Made by a program: the position numbers and the translations under genes. A stretch of DNA of 64,000 nt from an uncultured Flavobacteriaceae bacterium (GTDB lineage: Bacteria; Bacteroidota; Bacteroidia; Flavobacteriales; Flavobacteriaceae). The stretch lies in assembly GCA_905479625.1 (NCBI GenBank), contig CAJQNF010000045.1, positions 1 through 64,000 of the forward strand, read 5' to 3'. This document shows positions 9,516 to 19,360 of the stretch, in pieces; within the stretch, counting starts at the first letter, position 1, and the number at the start of each line of letters is the position of its first letter. The notes beneath the pieces are model-generated. The model searched no databases. It worked only from the letters and a program-made list of their open reading frames with translations, and had not been told where the DNA came from.

Positions 9516-9953
9516 TTAACAGTTATCTGTAGGTATTTTATCGATTCTTTTCTGGTGTCTTCCTCCCTCAAAATCTGTACTTAGAAAAGTCTTCACAAAT
9601 TGAATACTATCTTCTTGAGAAACAAATCTGGCTGGAATACTTAAAATATTAGCATTGTTATGTTGTCTGGCTAAAGCAACCAATTCATCATTCCAACAAA
9701 GTGCGGCTCTAATTTTTTTATGATGATTTGCGGTCATAGCCGCTCCATTGCCGCTTCCACAAATAATAATACCCAGATCTGCCTTTCCTGATTCCACAGC
9801 CTCTGCTACTGGATGAATGGCATCAGGATAATCCATACTATCTTCCTTATCCGTACCAAAATTAATTACTTGATTACCGTTTTCCTCTAAATATTTAATA
9901 ATATTAAATTTATAGGTTGTTCCGGCGTGATCGTTGCCAATTGCTATGTTCAT
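9516..9953 (-). CDS. rpiB: ribose-5-phosphate isomerase B
   Basis: MNIAIGNDHAGTTYKFNIIKYL, GIIICGSGNGAAMTANHHKKIRAALCW; start moved in to the MNIAIGNDHAG methionine (ORF track 9516..9998). Confidence 0.93.
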   Translation of the reverse strand: MNIAIGNDHAGTTYKFNIIKYLEENGNQVINFGTDKEDSMDYPDAIHPVAEAVESGKADLGIIICGSGNGAAMTANHHKKIRAALCWNDELVALARQHNNANILSIPARFVSQEDSIQFVKTFLSTDFEGGRHQKRIDKIPTDNC

Positions 9954-10020
9954 GCTTAAAATTTTAAACAAAATTACATTTATTAAAGTAATAAACATAA
10001 AATTATTCCATTGTTAATTA

Positions 10021-10480
10021 AACAATATAGAACGCTGATTTTAAATATTTTATAAATAATACCTTTTGTTGACTAATTCACATGTAATACTAATAAGTAT
10101 TTTTTGCTAATAAATAATTAAGTGGTATTGCCTAAAAAATTAGTTGTAACCAAATTTATTTATAAGTTTTTTAATGCTATTTATAAACAGTTTTTAATAG
10201 TGTTATAAGTACTATTTTTTATTTATTTCTTATATAATTACAGTTAATATAAATTAATGCATCCGTGTATAACTTTATAAAAAAATTGATTTTAAAGCAC
10301 TTAGCTTTTTATAAAATGTTAACAGTTTTTAACAAGTGATATTTCATAATAAAACAACTCATTTTTATTGTATGTATTAACAAGCTATAATAAACATCAT
10401 TTGTTTTTTAAATATTTAAATAAAAGCTTTTAATAATAATATAGTTGTTAATAAAAACAATATTTTTTTTTAAAATATAA
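10021..10480. other. extremely AT-rich intergenic block, candidate replication-origin/DUE region
   Basis: Manual count 76 G/C in 460 bases (about 17% GC); DnaA-box-like 9-mers at 10181-10189, 10264-10272, 10374-10382 and 10446-10454. Confidence 0.4.
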
Positions 10481-10672
10481 TTAAGAGAAACTTTCAGTAT
10501 CTATAGAAAAGTGAAGTGCGGTAGCCTCATTTGTTTGAGTACATTCAACTTCTTGAAAAGTATAATCAATAGTTTTTTTTGTAGCATAAATACTCAATCC
10601 TATAATAAGGACACAAAGAATTATTATTTTAACAATAGGCTTCATATAATTAAAGACGAGACTTTTAATCAA
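10481..10672 (-). CDS. small hypothetical single-TM protein
   Basis: 63 aa ORF with N-terminal hydrophobic helix; start could be the internal MKPIVKIIILCVLIIG. Confidence 0.4.
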   Translation of the reverse strand: MIKSLVFNYMKPIVKIIILCVLIIGLSIYATKKTIDYTFQEVECTQTNEATALHFSIDTESFS

Positions 10673-10693
10673 ATGTTACAAAAATGTTAAAAT

Positions 10694-11617
10694 TTATGCT
10701 GTTATTAGTTGAATAGTATTTGGTAGTATTTTAAATACAGCGCCTCCTTTACCAATTAATTCGCCATCAGCTTGTATATAACAAGAATCATTTTGATTTA
10801 ATTGAAACTCTTTTATATGAGTGCAATTTGTTTCTTTAACCTCACTAATTTTACCGTTATATAATTTTAATATTTGAGTAATTACATTAAATAGACTAAT
10901 TGATTTGATCATGGTAAAATCGAAAAATCCACTTTTATGATTTTTAAAATCTGTGAACTGCATGCCGGCCCCTGCATATCTGCAAATACCTATTGAAAAT
11001 AAAAAAAGAAAAGATTTATAGGTAACTGAATCAATACTATAGGTAACCTTACTTTTTTTAAATGACTTAAAACTTGATAATGCAGCTATTAAATATGCGA
11101 GAGAACCCCATTTTTTATAGGAAGATAAATTTTTCACTACATAAGCATCAAAACCAATACCTGCTGCATTGTTAAAATAAGTCACTTTATTATCATTTAG
11201 TAAGTTGATTTTTCCAATATCCTGGAGAATACTTTTATTATTTTTGATAAGTTGGATTGCTTTTTTAGGGTCTTTAGGTATATTATAGTGTTTTACCCAG
11301 TCATTTCCTGTTCCAGTTGGAATAACAGCTAGTTTAATAAGTGTAGAATCGGTGTATTGTTGTTTCATAATACCGTTGATCATGTGATGTATAGTTCCAT
11401 CACCTCCGATACATATAAATTTTGAATACCCTTTTTGAATAGCTGTTTCAACTAATATTTCTTCATGATGAGCGTATTGGGTTTGGATAAATTGATAGGC
11501 TATATTATTTTTTTTTAAATAAGATAAAATGCGATCTATTCTATTTTGATTTATACCTCCTCCTGAAGTTGGATTAAATATGGTGTACCAGCAAGTGTTG
11601 ATCGCATCATTTTCCAT
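10694..11617 (-). CDS. diacylglycerol/lipid kinase family protein (YegS-like)
   Basis: FNPTSGGG, CIGGDGTIHHMINGIM, AVIPTGTGNDWVKHY. Confidence 0.93.
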   Translation of the reverse strand: MENDAINTCWYTIFNPTSGGGINQNRIDRILSYLKKNNIAYQFIQTQYAHHEEILVETAIQKGYSKFICIGGDGTIHHMINGIMKQQYTDSTLIKLAVIPTGTGNDWVKHYNIPKDPKKAIQLIKNNKSILQDIGKINLLNDNKVTYFNNAAGIGFDAYVVKNLSSYKKWGSLAYLIAALSSFKSFKKSKVTYSIDSVTYKSFLFLFSIGICRYAGAGMQFTDFKNHKSGFFDFTMIKSISLFNVITQILKLYNGKISEVKETNCTHIKEFQLNQNDSCYIQADGELIGKGGAVFKILPNTIQLITA

Positions 11618-11680
11618 TCTTGCAAATTACAATTTGTTTTTTATTAACAGTTTATGAATATGTAATCTGATTATAATACG

Positions 11681-11688
11681 TACTTTTG
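11681..11688 (+). promoter_or_regulatory. -7 promoter element TACTTTTG for rnr
   Basis: Perfect TAnnTTTG match ~22 bp before the likely ATG. Confidence 0.6.
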
Positions 11689-11709
11689 GACCCTAGAAAT
11701 TATGATTTC

Positions 11710-13854
11710 ATGTCAAGAAGAAAAAAAAGCATATTTAAAAGTAAAGAAAACAAAATCAGGAATTTAGACAAAGATATTTTACAGGTATTTAATCAAAATT
11801 CTAATAAACTTCTCAATTATAAACAGATTTCAGCTAAACTAAATATAGTGGAAGCTAATGGAAGGAATCAGGTTATTAAGGAACTTCAGAATTTAAAAGC
11901 ACAGGATAGAATAGAGGAGGTAGAAACAGGTAAGTTTATCATGGTAGCTAAGAGTCATTACTTTGAAGGAATTGTAGAAGTTACTTCTAGAGGAAATGCA
12001 TATGTAGTATGTGAAGATCTGGAACATGATATTTATATACCTTCAAGAAATTTGAATCATGCTTTAAACAATGACCTGGTAAAGGTTTATGTTTATAAAA
12101 GAAAAAAGAATAAGAAACAAGAAGGCGATATTGTAGATATTATCGAACGTGCTAAAACTGAATTTGTAGGCGTTTTACAGAAGAGTAAAAACTTTGGTTT
12201 TGTAGTGCCTGATGATCATAAAATGTATGCTGATATTTTTGTTTCGCCAAATGAATTGGCTGATGCAGAAGACGGAGATAAGGTCTTAGCAGAAATTACT
12301 GATTGGCCATCGAATTCGAAGAATCCTTTTGGAAAAATTACCAGAGTACTTGGTAAACCTGGTGATCATGATACTGAAATACATTCTATTCTTTTAGAAT
12401 ATGGATTACCTTATTCATTTCCGGACCATGTAGAAGAATATGCTTCTAAAATTCCAATTGAAATAACAAATGAAGAGATTAGTAAAAGAAGAGATATGCG
12501 AAAAGATCTGACTTTTACCATTGATCCTAAAGATGCAAAAGATTTTGATGATGCTTTATCATTTAAAGTATTAGAAAACGGAAATTATGAAATAGGAATC
12601 CATATTGCTGATGTATCTCATTATGTGAAAGAAGACACAATTTTGGAAGAGGAAGCTTACGAAAGAGCTACTTCTGTATATTTAGTTGATAGGGTTGTAC
12701 CTATGTTACCGGAAATACTTTCAAATAATGTTTGTTCACTCAGACCTAATGAAGAAAAACTTACGTTTTCTGTTGTTTTTGAAATGAATAAAGAAGGGCA
12801 TATTATTAAGCCTTGGTTTGGGAGAACGGTTATTTATTCAGATAAAAGGTTTGCTTATGAAGGAGCACAGGAAATCATTGAAGGTAAGGCGGAAGGTGTT
12901 GACCAGCCTATCAAAGAAGCAATTTTAACCTTAGATAAACTCGCTAAAAAAATACGAAAAAGAAGAATGTCTGACGGTGCTATTTCATTCGATAAAACAG
13001 AAGTGAGATTCAATCTTGATGAAGATTCAAATCCGATAGGAGTTTATGTAAAAGAGTCTAAGGATGCTAATAAATTAATAGAAGAATTCATGCTCCTGGC
13101 CAATAAAAAAGTAGCGGAATTTATTGGGAAAAAAAAGAAAACATTTGTTTACCGAGTGCATGATGAACCAAACATCGATAAACTCGCTTTACTGCAGGGT
13201 ATTATAACTAAGTTTGGTTATAAAATTGATACCAATACCAGGGAAAGCACATCGGATTCACTGAATAAACTATTGGCTGATGTACATGGAAAAGCAGAAT
13301 CTAATATGATAGAAACACTTACGATCAGATCGATGAGTAAGGCTATTTATACAACTGATAATATTGGTCATTACGGATTGGCATTTGACCATTATACGCA
13401 CTTTACTTCTCCTATCAGGAGATATCCTGATGTCATGGCCCATCGTTTGTTACAACACTATTTAGATGGTGGTCAATCTGTCAAAGCTGAAAAATACGAG
13501 GAAAAATGTAAACATTCTTCAGAACGGGAATATATGGCCAGTAAAGCTGAAAGAGATTCGATTAAATATATGCAGATAAAATATATGCAGGATCATAATG
13601 ACCAAGAATTTGTAGGTGTTATTTCTGGTGTGACAGAATGGGGTATTTATATTGAGATCATTGAGAATAAATGTGAAGGAATGGTAAGGATCAAAGATAT
13701 TACCAGTGACTATTTCATATTTGACGAAAAACAATATGCCCTGATAGGTCAGGCTGATAAAAGGATGTATCAGTTAGGTGATCAGGTCACTGTAACTGTG
13801 AAAAATACAGATCTTGAAAGAAAACATCTTGATTTTAATTTGGTAGAAGACTAA
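11710..13854 (+). CDS. rnr: ribonuclease R
   Basis: RNB domain (TIDPKDAKDFDDALSF, YGLAFDHYTHFTSPIRRYPDVMAHRLL) plus S1-like C-terminus; ATG at 11710 preferred over TTG at 11686. Confidence 0.96.
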   Translation: MSRRKKSIFKSKENKIRNLDKDILQVFNQNSNKLLNYKQISAKLNIVEANGRNQVIKELQNLKAQDRIEEVETGKFIMVAKSHYFEGIVEVTSRGNAYVVCEDLEHDIYIPSRNLNHALNNDLVKVYVYKRKKNKKQEGDIVDIIERAKTEFVGVLQKSKNFGFVVPDDHKMYADIFVSPNELADAEDGDKVLAEITDWPSNSKNPFGKITRVLGKPGDHDTEIHSILLEYGLPYSFPDHVEEYASKIPIEITNEEISKRRDMRKDLTFTIDPKDAKDFDDALSFKVLENGNYEIGIHIADVSHYVKEDTILEEEAYERATSVYLVDRVVPMLPEILSNNVCSLRPNEEKLTFSVVFEMNKEGHIIKPWFGRTVIYSDKRFAYEGAQEIIEGKAEGVDQPIKEAILTLDKLAKKIRKRRMSDGAISFDKTEVRFNLDEDSNPIGVYVKESKDANKLIEEFMLLANKKVAEFIGKKKKTFVYRVHDEPNIDKLALLQGIITKFGYKIDTNTRESTSDSLNKLLADVHGKAESNMIETLTIRSMSKAIYTTDNIGHYGLAFDHYTHFTSPIRRYPDVMAHRLLQHYLDGGQSVKAEKYEEKCKHSSEREYMASKAERDSIKYMQIKYMQDHNDQEFVGVISGVTEWGIYIEIIENKCEGMVRIKDITSDYFIFDEKQYALIGQADKRMYQLGDQVTVTVKNTDLERKHLDFNLVED

Positions 13855-13888
13855 AACTGTAACAATTAAAGTTTTCAAAAGTCTTATG

Positions 13889-13910
13889 ATTGGTGTTATT
13901 TAACACCAAT
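13889..13910. other. perfect 10-bp-stem hairpin, possible rnr terminator lacking a U-tract
   Basis: attggtgtta-tt-taacaccaat. Confidence 0.4.
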
Positions 13911-13960
13911 ATGATCTAAAATGGATTTTTGAACAAATAACAATTATAAAATTTAATTCA

Positions 13961-14629
13961 ATGAAAAAATTAGTTTTTACACTTATGCTTATCAGTGCTT
14001 TTGGAATGGCTCAGGAAAAGGTCACCATGAATCTCGGTGATTTTCACAGCTTAAAAACTTACAGAGGCCTGCAAGTAGAATTAATTAAGGCAGATGATGC
14101 AAAAATTATTATTGATGGTAACCGTTCGTCGGAGGTCACAGTAAAAAACAGTAGTGGAGTTTTAAAGATTTCAATGAGTATAACCCATACTTTTTCGGCT
14201 GACGATGTTATGGTATATCTTTATTTTAAAGACAATATTGATGTGATAGATGCCAACGAAGGATCTCATATTTTTTCTGATGAAGTTTTGAAACAGGAAA
14301 AAATCACTGCAAAAGCTCAGGAAGCCGGTCGTATTAAACTTGAGATAGATACAGAACAGCTGGATGTTACAGTGGTTACTGGAGGGCAAGTTAATTTGAA
14401 GGGAAGTTCAAAAAACCAAAATGTTAAATCCAATACAGGAGGAATTTATAAAGGAGAGAGATTAGAAACTGAATACACTAAGGTCTCATCTTATACAGGC
14501 GGAATGGCTGATGTTAAAGCTTCTAAATTAGTTGATGCTAAGGCAAGTACAGGTGGTACAGTCAGTATCATTGGAGAACCAGAAGAAGTAAAGAAAAATG
14601 AATCACTTGGCGGATATGTGCGTCAATAG
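13961..14629 (+). CDS. head GIN domain / DUF2807-like secreted protein
   Basis: Signal peptide; LGDFHSLKTYRGLQVELIKADDAKIIIDG; repeated TGG-type beta-helix turns. Confidence 0.75.
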   Translation: MKKLVFTLMLISAFGMAQEKVTMNLGDFHSLKTYRGLQVELIKADDAKIIIDGNRSSEVTVKNSSGVLKISMSITHTFSADDVMVYLYFKDNIDVIDANEGSHIFSDEVLKQEKITAKAQEAGRIKLEIDTEQLDVTVVTGGQVNLKGSSKNQNVKSNTGGIYKGERLETEYTKVSSYTGGMADVKASKLVDAKASTGGTVSIIGEPEEVKKNESLGGYVRQ

Positions 14630-14652
14630 GTATTAATTCAGAATATAATTAT

Positions 14653-14660
14653 TAACTTTG
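14653..14660 (+). promoter_or_regulatory. -7 promoter element TAACTTTG for tatA
   Basis: Perfect TAnnTTTG match 20 bp before the ATG. Confidence 0.6.
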
Positions 14661-14679
14661 TGATCTAAACAATAAAATA

Positions 14680-14871
14680 ATGATGTTACAAACGATTTTT
14701 TTAGGTTTTGTTGGTCCTTGGCAATGGATTATTATCGGTTTGGCCATTTTATTACTTTTTGGAGGTAAAAAATTACCTGAATTGATGAAGGGATTAGGAA
14801 CGGGAATTAAGGAATTTAAGAACGCGACCAACGAAGAAGAAGAAGCCCAAAAGGCAAAAGAGAAAAAATAA
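14680..14871 (+). CDS. tatA: Sec-independent protein translocase TatA/E
   Basis: [38 protein letters not shown]. Confidence 0.95.
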   Translation: MMLQTIFLGFVGPWQWIIIGLAILLLFGGKKLPELMKGLGTGIKEFKNATNEEEEAQKAKEKK

Positions 14872-14892
14872 TCCCTGTTTAACGGATATAAA

Positions 14893-14928
14893 AAAAACCT
14901 CAAATCATTTGATTTGAGGTTTTTTTTA
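14893..14928. terminator. bidirectional intrinsic terminator between tatA and the SPFH gene
   Basis: aacctcaaatca-tt-tgatttgaggtt with flanking A and T tracts. Confidence 0.9.
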
Positions 14929-14945
14929 TTCTCACTACTAAGTAT

Positions 14946-15851
14946 TTATTTCTTTTTCATATTAATCTCGTTGATTTTATTAGCCGCCAAAAGAGAAGCC
15001 GTCATATCATTGAGCATATTACTTGCAGCAGTAGGGTTATTTGGCAAAAGAATAAGGTTAGAACTGCTATCGGAACCTATTGATTGCAAAGTATCATAAT
15101 GCTGGGTAATGACTATCAAAGCGGAAGCTTCCTGAGGGTTTATGCCCGCCTTATTAAGTGTATCGACACTCTCTTCAAGGCCTTTGGCAATTTCCCGTCT
15201 TTGATCTGCAATACCTTTCCCTTGTAAACGTTTGCTTTCAGCTTCTGCTTTGGCTCGTTCAACGATCAAAATACGTTGTGCATCTCCTTCGTGTTGAGCG
15301 GCCACTTTTTCTCTTTCTGCCGCATTGATGCGGTTCATTGCCTCTTTTACTGAACTATCCGGATCAATATCAGTGACTAAAGTTTTTACAATATCATATC
15401 CATAGTCTAGCATGGCTTCTTGTAAATCTCTTTTTACCGCAAATGCGATATCGTCTTTTTTTTCAAAAACATCATCAAGAATCATTTTAGGAATTTCTGC
15501 CCGAACAAGGTCAAATATATAAGCCGTTAATTGTTCATGTGGGTTCTGCAATCTGTAAAAAGCATCATAAACCTTATCTCTTAATATCTGGTATTGCACC
15601 GATATTTTAATGTGTACAAATACATCATCTTTTGTTTTAGTTTCAACAACAACATCGAGTTGTTGAATCCTTAAACTTAATCGCGCAGCGATTCTGTCAA
15701 CAAAAGGAATTTTAAATTGTAACCCGGCAGATCGAATGCTATTAAATTTACCAAATCTTTCTATAATGTAGGCGGTTTGCTGCTTCACCATAAAAAGCCC
15801 TAAAAAGAGAATAAGTAGAACAAATAAAATAATTGGAATTGCTGTAATCAT
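14946..15851 (-). CDS. SPFH/Band 7 stomatin-like protein (paraslipin/QmcA type)
   Basis: TAYIIERFGKFNSIRSAGLQFKIPFVDRI; AEREKVAAQHEGDAQRILIVERAKAEAESKRLQGKG. Confidence 0.93.
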   Translation of the reverse strand: MITAIPIILFVLLILFLGLFMVKQQTAYIIERFGKFNSIRSAGLQFKIPFVDRIAARLSLRIQQLDVVVETKTKDDVFVHIKISVQYQILRDKVYDAFYRLQNPHEQLTAYIFDLVRAEIPKMILDDVFEKKDDIAFAVKRDLQEAMLDYGYDIVKTLVTDIDPDSSVKEAMNRINAAEREKVAAQHEGDAQRILIVERAKAEAESKRLQGKGIADQRREIAKGLEESVDTLNKAGINPQEASALIVITQHYDTLQSIGSDSSSNLILLPNNPTAASNMLNDMTASLLAANKINEINMKKK

Positions 15852-15938
15852 AGTGGTATTCTTTAATTTTAGTGAAAACTAAAGTTACGAATAATTATTT
15901 CATTTATGAGCTGGTGGTCCCGTGGAAAATTAATTTGT

Positions 15939-15946
15939 TACTTTTG
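15939..15946 (+). promoter_or_regulatory. -7 promoter element TACTTTTG
   Basis: Perfect TAnnTTTG match 23 bp before the ATG at 15969. Confidence 0.55.
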
Positions 15947-15968
15947 ATTAATTAAACCCAAAACCACT

Positions 15969-16340
15969 ATGAAAAGATTTCTCAGTTACGCAGGTATTTC
16001 ATTATTGATTGTATTTGTAATTTATATTTGCTTTATATATTTTGTAACCTTCAGTGAGGGTTACAGAGCAGGGGAGTTGATTAAAATTTCCAAAAGAGGC
16101 TTGCTATTCAAAACATGGGAAGGGCGCTTAAGTCAGGGTGTTTCGGAGGAGCAACAGTTCAATTTTTCTGTTCAAAAATCAGATAAGGAAGTCTTGGAAA
16201 AACTAAAGCAATTTCAGGGCAAAAAAGTAAAGGTTACTTATATTGAAAGGTTCGGTACCTTTTTCTGGTTAGGAGATACCAAATATTATGTCAAAGAAGT
16301 TGAAATGCTTAAAAGCAATAATGAAATACTCAATGAATAA
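15969..16340 (+). CDS. hypothetical single-TM protein conserved in Flavobacteriia
   Basis: 123 aa, N-terminal TM; LIKISKRGLLFKTWEGRL. Confidence 0.75.
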   Translation: MKRFLSYAGISLLIVFVIYICFIYFVTFSEGYRAGELIKISKRGLLFKTWEGRLSQGVSEEQQFNFSVQKSDKEVLEKLKQFQGKKVKVTYIERFGTFFWLGDTKYYVKEVEMLKSNNEILNE

Positions 16341-16881
16341 GCAACTTTTTAAAACAACTAAAGAATCTGAGATCGTTTTAACCGAACTGATGCTGCCATC
16401 TTACTCCAATTTTAGCGGTAAAATTCATGGGGGCTTCATTTTATCCCTGATGGATAAAGCTGCTTTTACGACAGCAACCAAATTTAGCAGTCATTATTGT
16501 GTTACAGCATCTGTGAACCGGGTTGACTTTTTAAATCCAATTGAAGTAGGGGAGTTGGTTACTTTAAAAGCCAAGGTTAATTATGTTGGGAACTCCTCGA
16601 TGGTGGTAGGAATCAGAGTTATTTCTCAAAACATCATGACCGGAGAAGAGAAGCACTGTAATTCTTCTTATTTTTCCATGGTAGCAAAAGATGAAACAGG
16701 CAAAACCACAAAAGTTCCGGGTTTGATATTATCAAATAAGGAAGATCTACGCAGATTCCTTAGGTCAATTGAACACATGAACAATAGAAACATTCGTAAA
16801 ACGGAGTTTAGTAAAGACAATTTTATTCCTGAAAATTACAAAGAGACATTAAAAAAATATAACGTTCAGGTTGATTTATAA
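16321..16881 (+). CDS. acyl-CoA thioesterase (HotDog fold)
   Basis: NFSGKIHGGFILSLMDKAAFTTATKFS...TASVNRVDFLNPIEVGELV; start set to internal ATG (ORF track 16288), overlapping the upstream gene. Confidence 0.9.
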   Translation: MKYSMNKQLFKTTKESEIVLTELMLPSYSNFSGKIHGGFILSLMDKAAFTTATKFSSHYCVTASVNRVDFLNPIEVGELVTLKAKVNYVGNSSMVVGIRVISQNIMTGEEKHCNSSYFSMVAKDETGKTTKVPGLILSNKEDLRRFLRSIEHMNNRNIRKTEFSKDNFIPENYKETLKKYNVQVDL

Positions 16882-16884
16882 GGA

Positions 16885-18417
16885 TTAACCTAGTTTTTCA
16901 ACCGCTGAACGGATTCTATTGACTGTTTCGCCTCTTCCTATCAAAAATGCAATATCGGACAAATGAGGGCCTTTTAAAGCGCCAACAAGGCTGAGTCTTA
17001 AAGGTTGCATCACTTTTCCAAAACCAATTTCTTTCGAAGTGATCCATTCTTTAATCCTATTTTCGATATTTTGAGATGAGAAATCAGTGATATTTTCAAT
17101 CATTGTGCTTACTTCAAGCATCAGATCAGCAGTACCTTCCTTCCAGTTCTTTTTAGCAGCTTTCTCGTCATAGGATTCAGGGGCTAAAAAGAAGAAGCTT
17201 CCAAGGCCCCAAAGATCCTCAGCAAAAGTGGCCCTTTCTTTTATTAAACCAATAACTTTAGTAATATAGTCCAAGTCGAGATCCTTATCAAAGCTGTTTC
17301 CTAAATGTTGCTCCAACACAGGTAAAAATAGTTTCGCTATTGCGCTATCTTCTTTTTGAATGAAATACTGGTGTTGAAACCATTTTGTTTTTTCCACATC
17401 AAACTTCGCGCCTGATTTACCAACTTTCGCAATATCAAAAGCGTTAATAAGTTCATCGAGGGTAAATAATTCCTCTTCAGTACCTGGGTTCCATCCTAAA
17501 AAGGCCAGCATATTGATAAAAGCATCAGAAAAATAGCCATCCTCACGATATCCTTTGGAAACTTCACCGGTTTCTTCATTCCTGTATTCCAATGGAAAAA
17601 CAGGAAAACCAAGTTTGTCACCATCTCTTTTGCTCAATTTTCCTTTTCCAGTTGGCTTAAGAATCAATGGTAAATGTGCAAATTCAGGTGTGTCCCAACC
17701 AAAAGCTCTGTATAATAATACATGCAAAGCCATAGAGGGCAACCATTCTTCACCTCTGATCACGTGGCTGATCTCCATCAAATGATCATCTACAATATTT
17801 GCCAAATGATACGTAGGCATACCATCAGATTTGAATAGGATTTTATCGTCAAGAATATTAGTATCAATTTTTATCTCCCCTCTGATCATATCCTGAAGTT
17901 CAAGTATTTCATCTACCGGAGACTTAAAGCGGATCACATATTTATCCCCTTTATTGATTTTTTCTTGCACCTCTTCTAATGAAAGGGTCAAAGAATTATT
18001 TAATTTTTCACGGTTATGCCAGTTATATATAAAAGTTTTTCCTTTTTCCTGATGATCATTTCTGTGAAAGTCTAACTCTTCAGTCGTATCAAAGGCATAG
18101 TAGGCATGACCGGATGAGATAAGTATGTCGGCATATTGTTTATAAAGTTCCTTTCTTTCAGATTGACGGTAAGGCCCGTAGCCCCCTTTTTTTCCAGGGC
18201 CCTCATCAAAAGGAATACGAGACCAGTTAAGGGAATCAATAATATATTGCTCAGCGTTGGCTACATACCTATTCTGATCTGTATCTTCAATCCTTAGCAC
18301 AAAAGTTCCATTATGTTTCTTGGCAAAGAGGTAATTAAACAGTGCTGTTCTAACACCCCCTATGTGCAATGGTCCAGTTGGACTTGGAGCAAAACGTACT
18401 CGTACTTTATTGATCAT
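16885..18417 (-). CDS. gltX: glutamate--tRNA ligase
   Basis: RVRFAPSPTGPLHIGGVRTALFNYLFAKKHNGTFVLRIEDTD; GKLSKRDGD; start at MINKVRVR. Confidence 0.98.
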   Translation of the reverse strand: MINKVRVRFAPSPTGPLHIGGVRTALFNYLFAKKHNGTFVLRIEDTDQNRYVANAEQYIIDSLNWSRIPFDEGPGKKGGYGPYRQSERKELYKQYADILISSGHAYYAFDTTEELDFHRNDHQEKGKTFIYNWHNREKLNNSLTLSLEEVQEKINKGDKYVIRFKSPVDEILELQDMIRGEIKIDTNILDDKILFKSDGMPTYHLANIVDDHLMEISHVIRGEEWLPSMALHVLLYRAFGWDTPEFAHLPLILKPTGKGKLSKRDGDKLGFPVFPLEYRNEETGEVSKGYREDGYFSDAFINMLAFLGWNPGTEEELFTLDELINAFDIAKVGKSGAKFDVEKTKWFQHQYFIQKEDSAIAKLFLPVLEQHLGNSFDKDLDLDYITKVIGLIKERATFAEDLWGLGSFFFLAPESYDEKAAKKNWKEGTADLMLEVSTMIENITDFSSQNIENRIKEWITSKEIGFGKVMQPLRLSLVGALKGPHLSDIAFLIGRGETVNRIRSAVEKLG

Positions 18418-18502
18418 CAGTAAAAATTTTGGCAAAGATAAGTGGTTCACACCATTTTTAAAATCACTTGTTATTATTATATTCGTTAAATAAATATTTA
18501 AC

Positions 18503-19360
18503 ATGAAAAAAAGTATAATTTGTTTTAGCCTGTTTGTAATGTTTTGTATTCAAAGTGTTGTTTCTCAGACCATTTCAATTTCATATCCCAATGGAGGGTC
18601 TGAGGAAGTAAAATATAAAGGAAGTACTGCAACCGGAAAAGGAATTAAAAAGAATAACGGAGAATTAGTGAGATATACTGAATTATCACTTATCAGCACA
18701 TCTGATTTTGATGCCTTTAATAAGATTTTTCAAAAATCAGAGAATAGATACCCGAACCTGAAAGTTGAATTTACTGGCGACAAGAATGCTTATTCAATTC
18801 AATTGGAAAAATTGAGAAAGAGAAGAACGGGAGCAGATGTGACAAGGGCAGCAGGTGGTTTTATGACAATATTAGGTGTTCTATCAGGTGATAGAGGGCT
18901 GACAGCCGCAGGGCTCGCTACGGGGGCTGCGGGTCAAATCGCAAGAGAAGTAAATAATGATAAAACCTCTAATACTCAAACGGCTATGCTCAATGATCTG
19001 GATGAAAGAACCAAAGATACTGGTCAGAAGGCGAAAGAGCCTGAAAAATCAGAAGAGGATTTGATGCGTGAAGAATATGGTGATGAGAATGTTAATGGAT
19101 TGATAGAGCTGATAGATAAAAATTATGAAAAAGCTATTGCTTATGCCAATGTAGGGGAATTGTCAAAAGATGCTAATTACAGATTGTCCGCCATGTGGCT
19201 GAAGGCAATAATAGCTGCAGATCAGGACAATGAGACAGATGCTCAAAAGGCATATGAAAGGTTGGTGACTTTTGATCCTGAAATTTCTGATACGAAAGAA
19301 GCGAAAAATGAAATTGTGATTTTACTTGAAGAATTGGAAGAAATAAGAACAGGAGAATGA
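18503..19360 (+). CDS. hypothetical secreted protein with glycine-zipper-like and helical repeat segments
   Basis: Signal peptide, AAGGFMTILGVLSGDRGLTAAGLATGAAGQIA; overlaps the next gene by ATGA. Confidence 0.65.
   Translation: MKKSIICFSLFVMFCIQSVVSQTISISYPNGGSEEVKYKGSTATGKGIKKNNGELVRYTELSLISTSDFDAFNKIFQKSENRYPNLKVEFTGDKNAYSIQLEKLRKRRTGADVTRAAGGFMTILGVLSGDRGLTAAGLATGAAGQIAREVNNDKTSNTQTAMLNDLDERTKDTGQKAKEPEKSEEDLMREEYGDENVNGLIELIDKNYEKAIAYANVGELSKDANYRLSAMWLKAIIAADQDNETDAQKAYERLVTFDPEISDTKEAKNEIVILLEELEEIRTGE

Noticed and set aside
10319-10334. TTAACAgtttTTAACA as a Pho box
   Set aside because: Spacing is 10 rather than 11 bp and it sits in a 17% GC block where TTAACA-like strings are expected.
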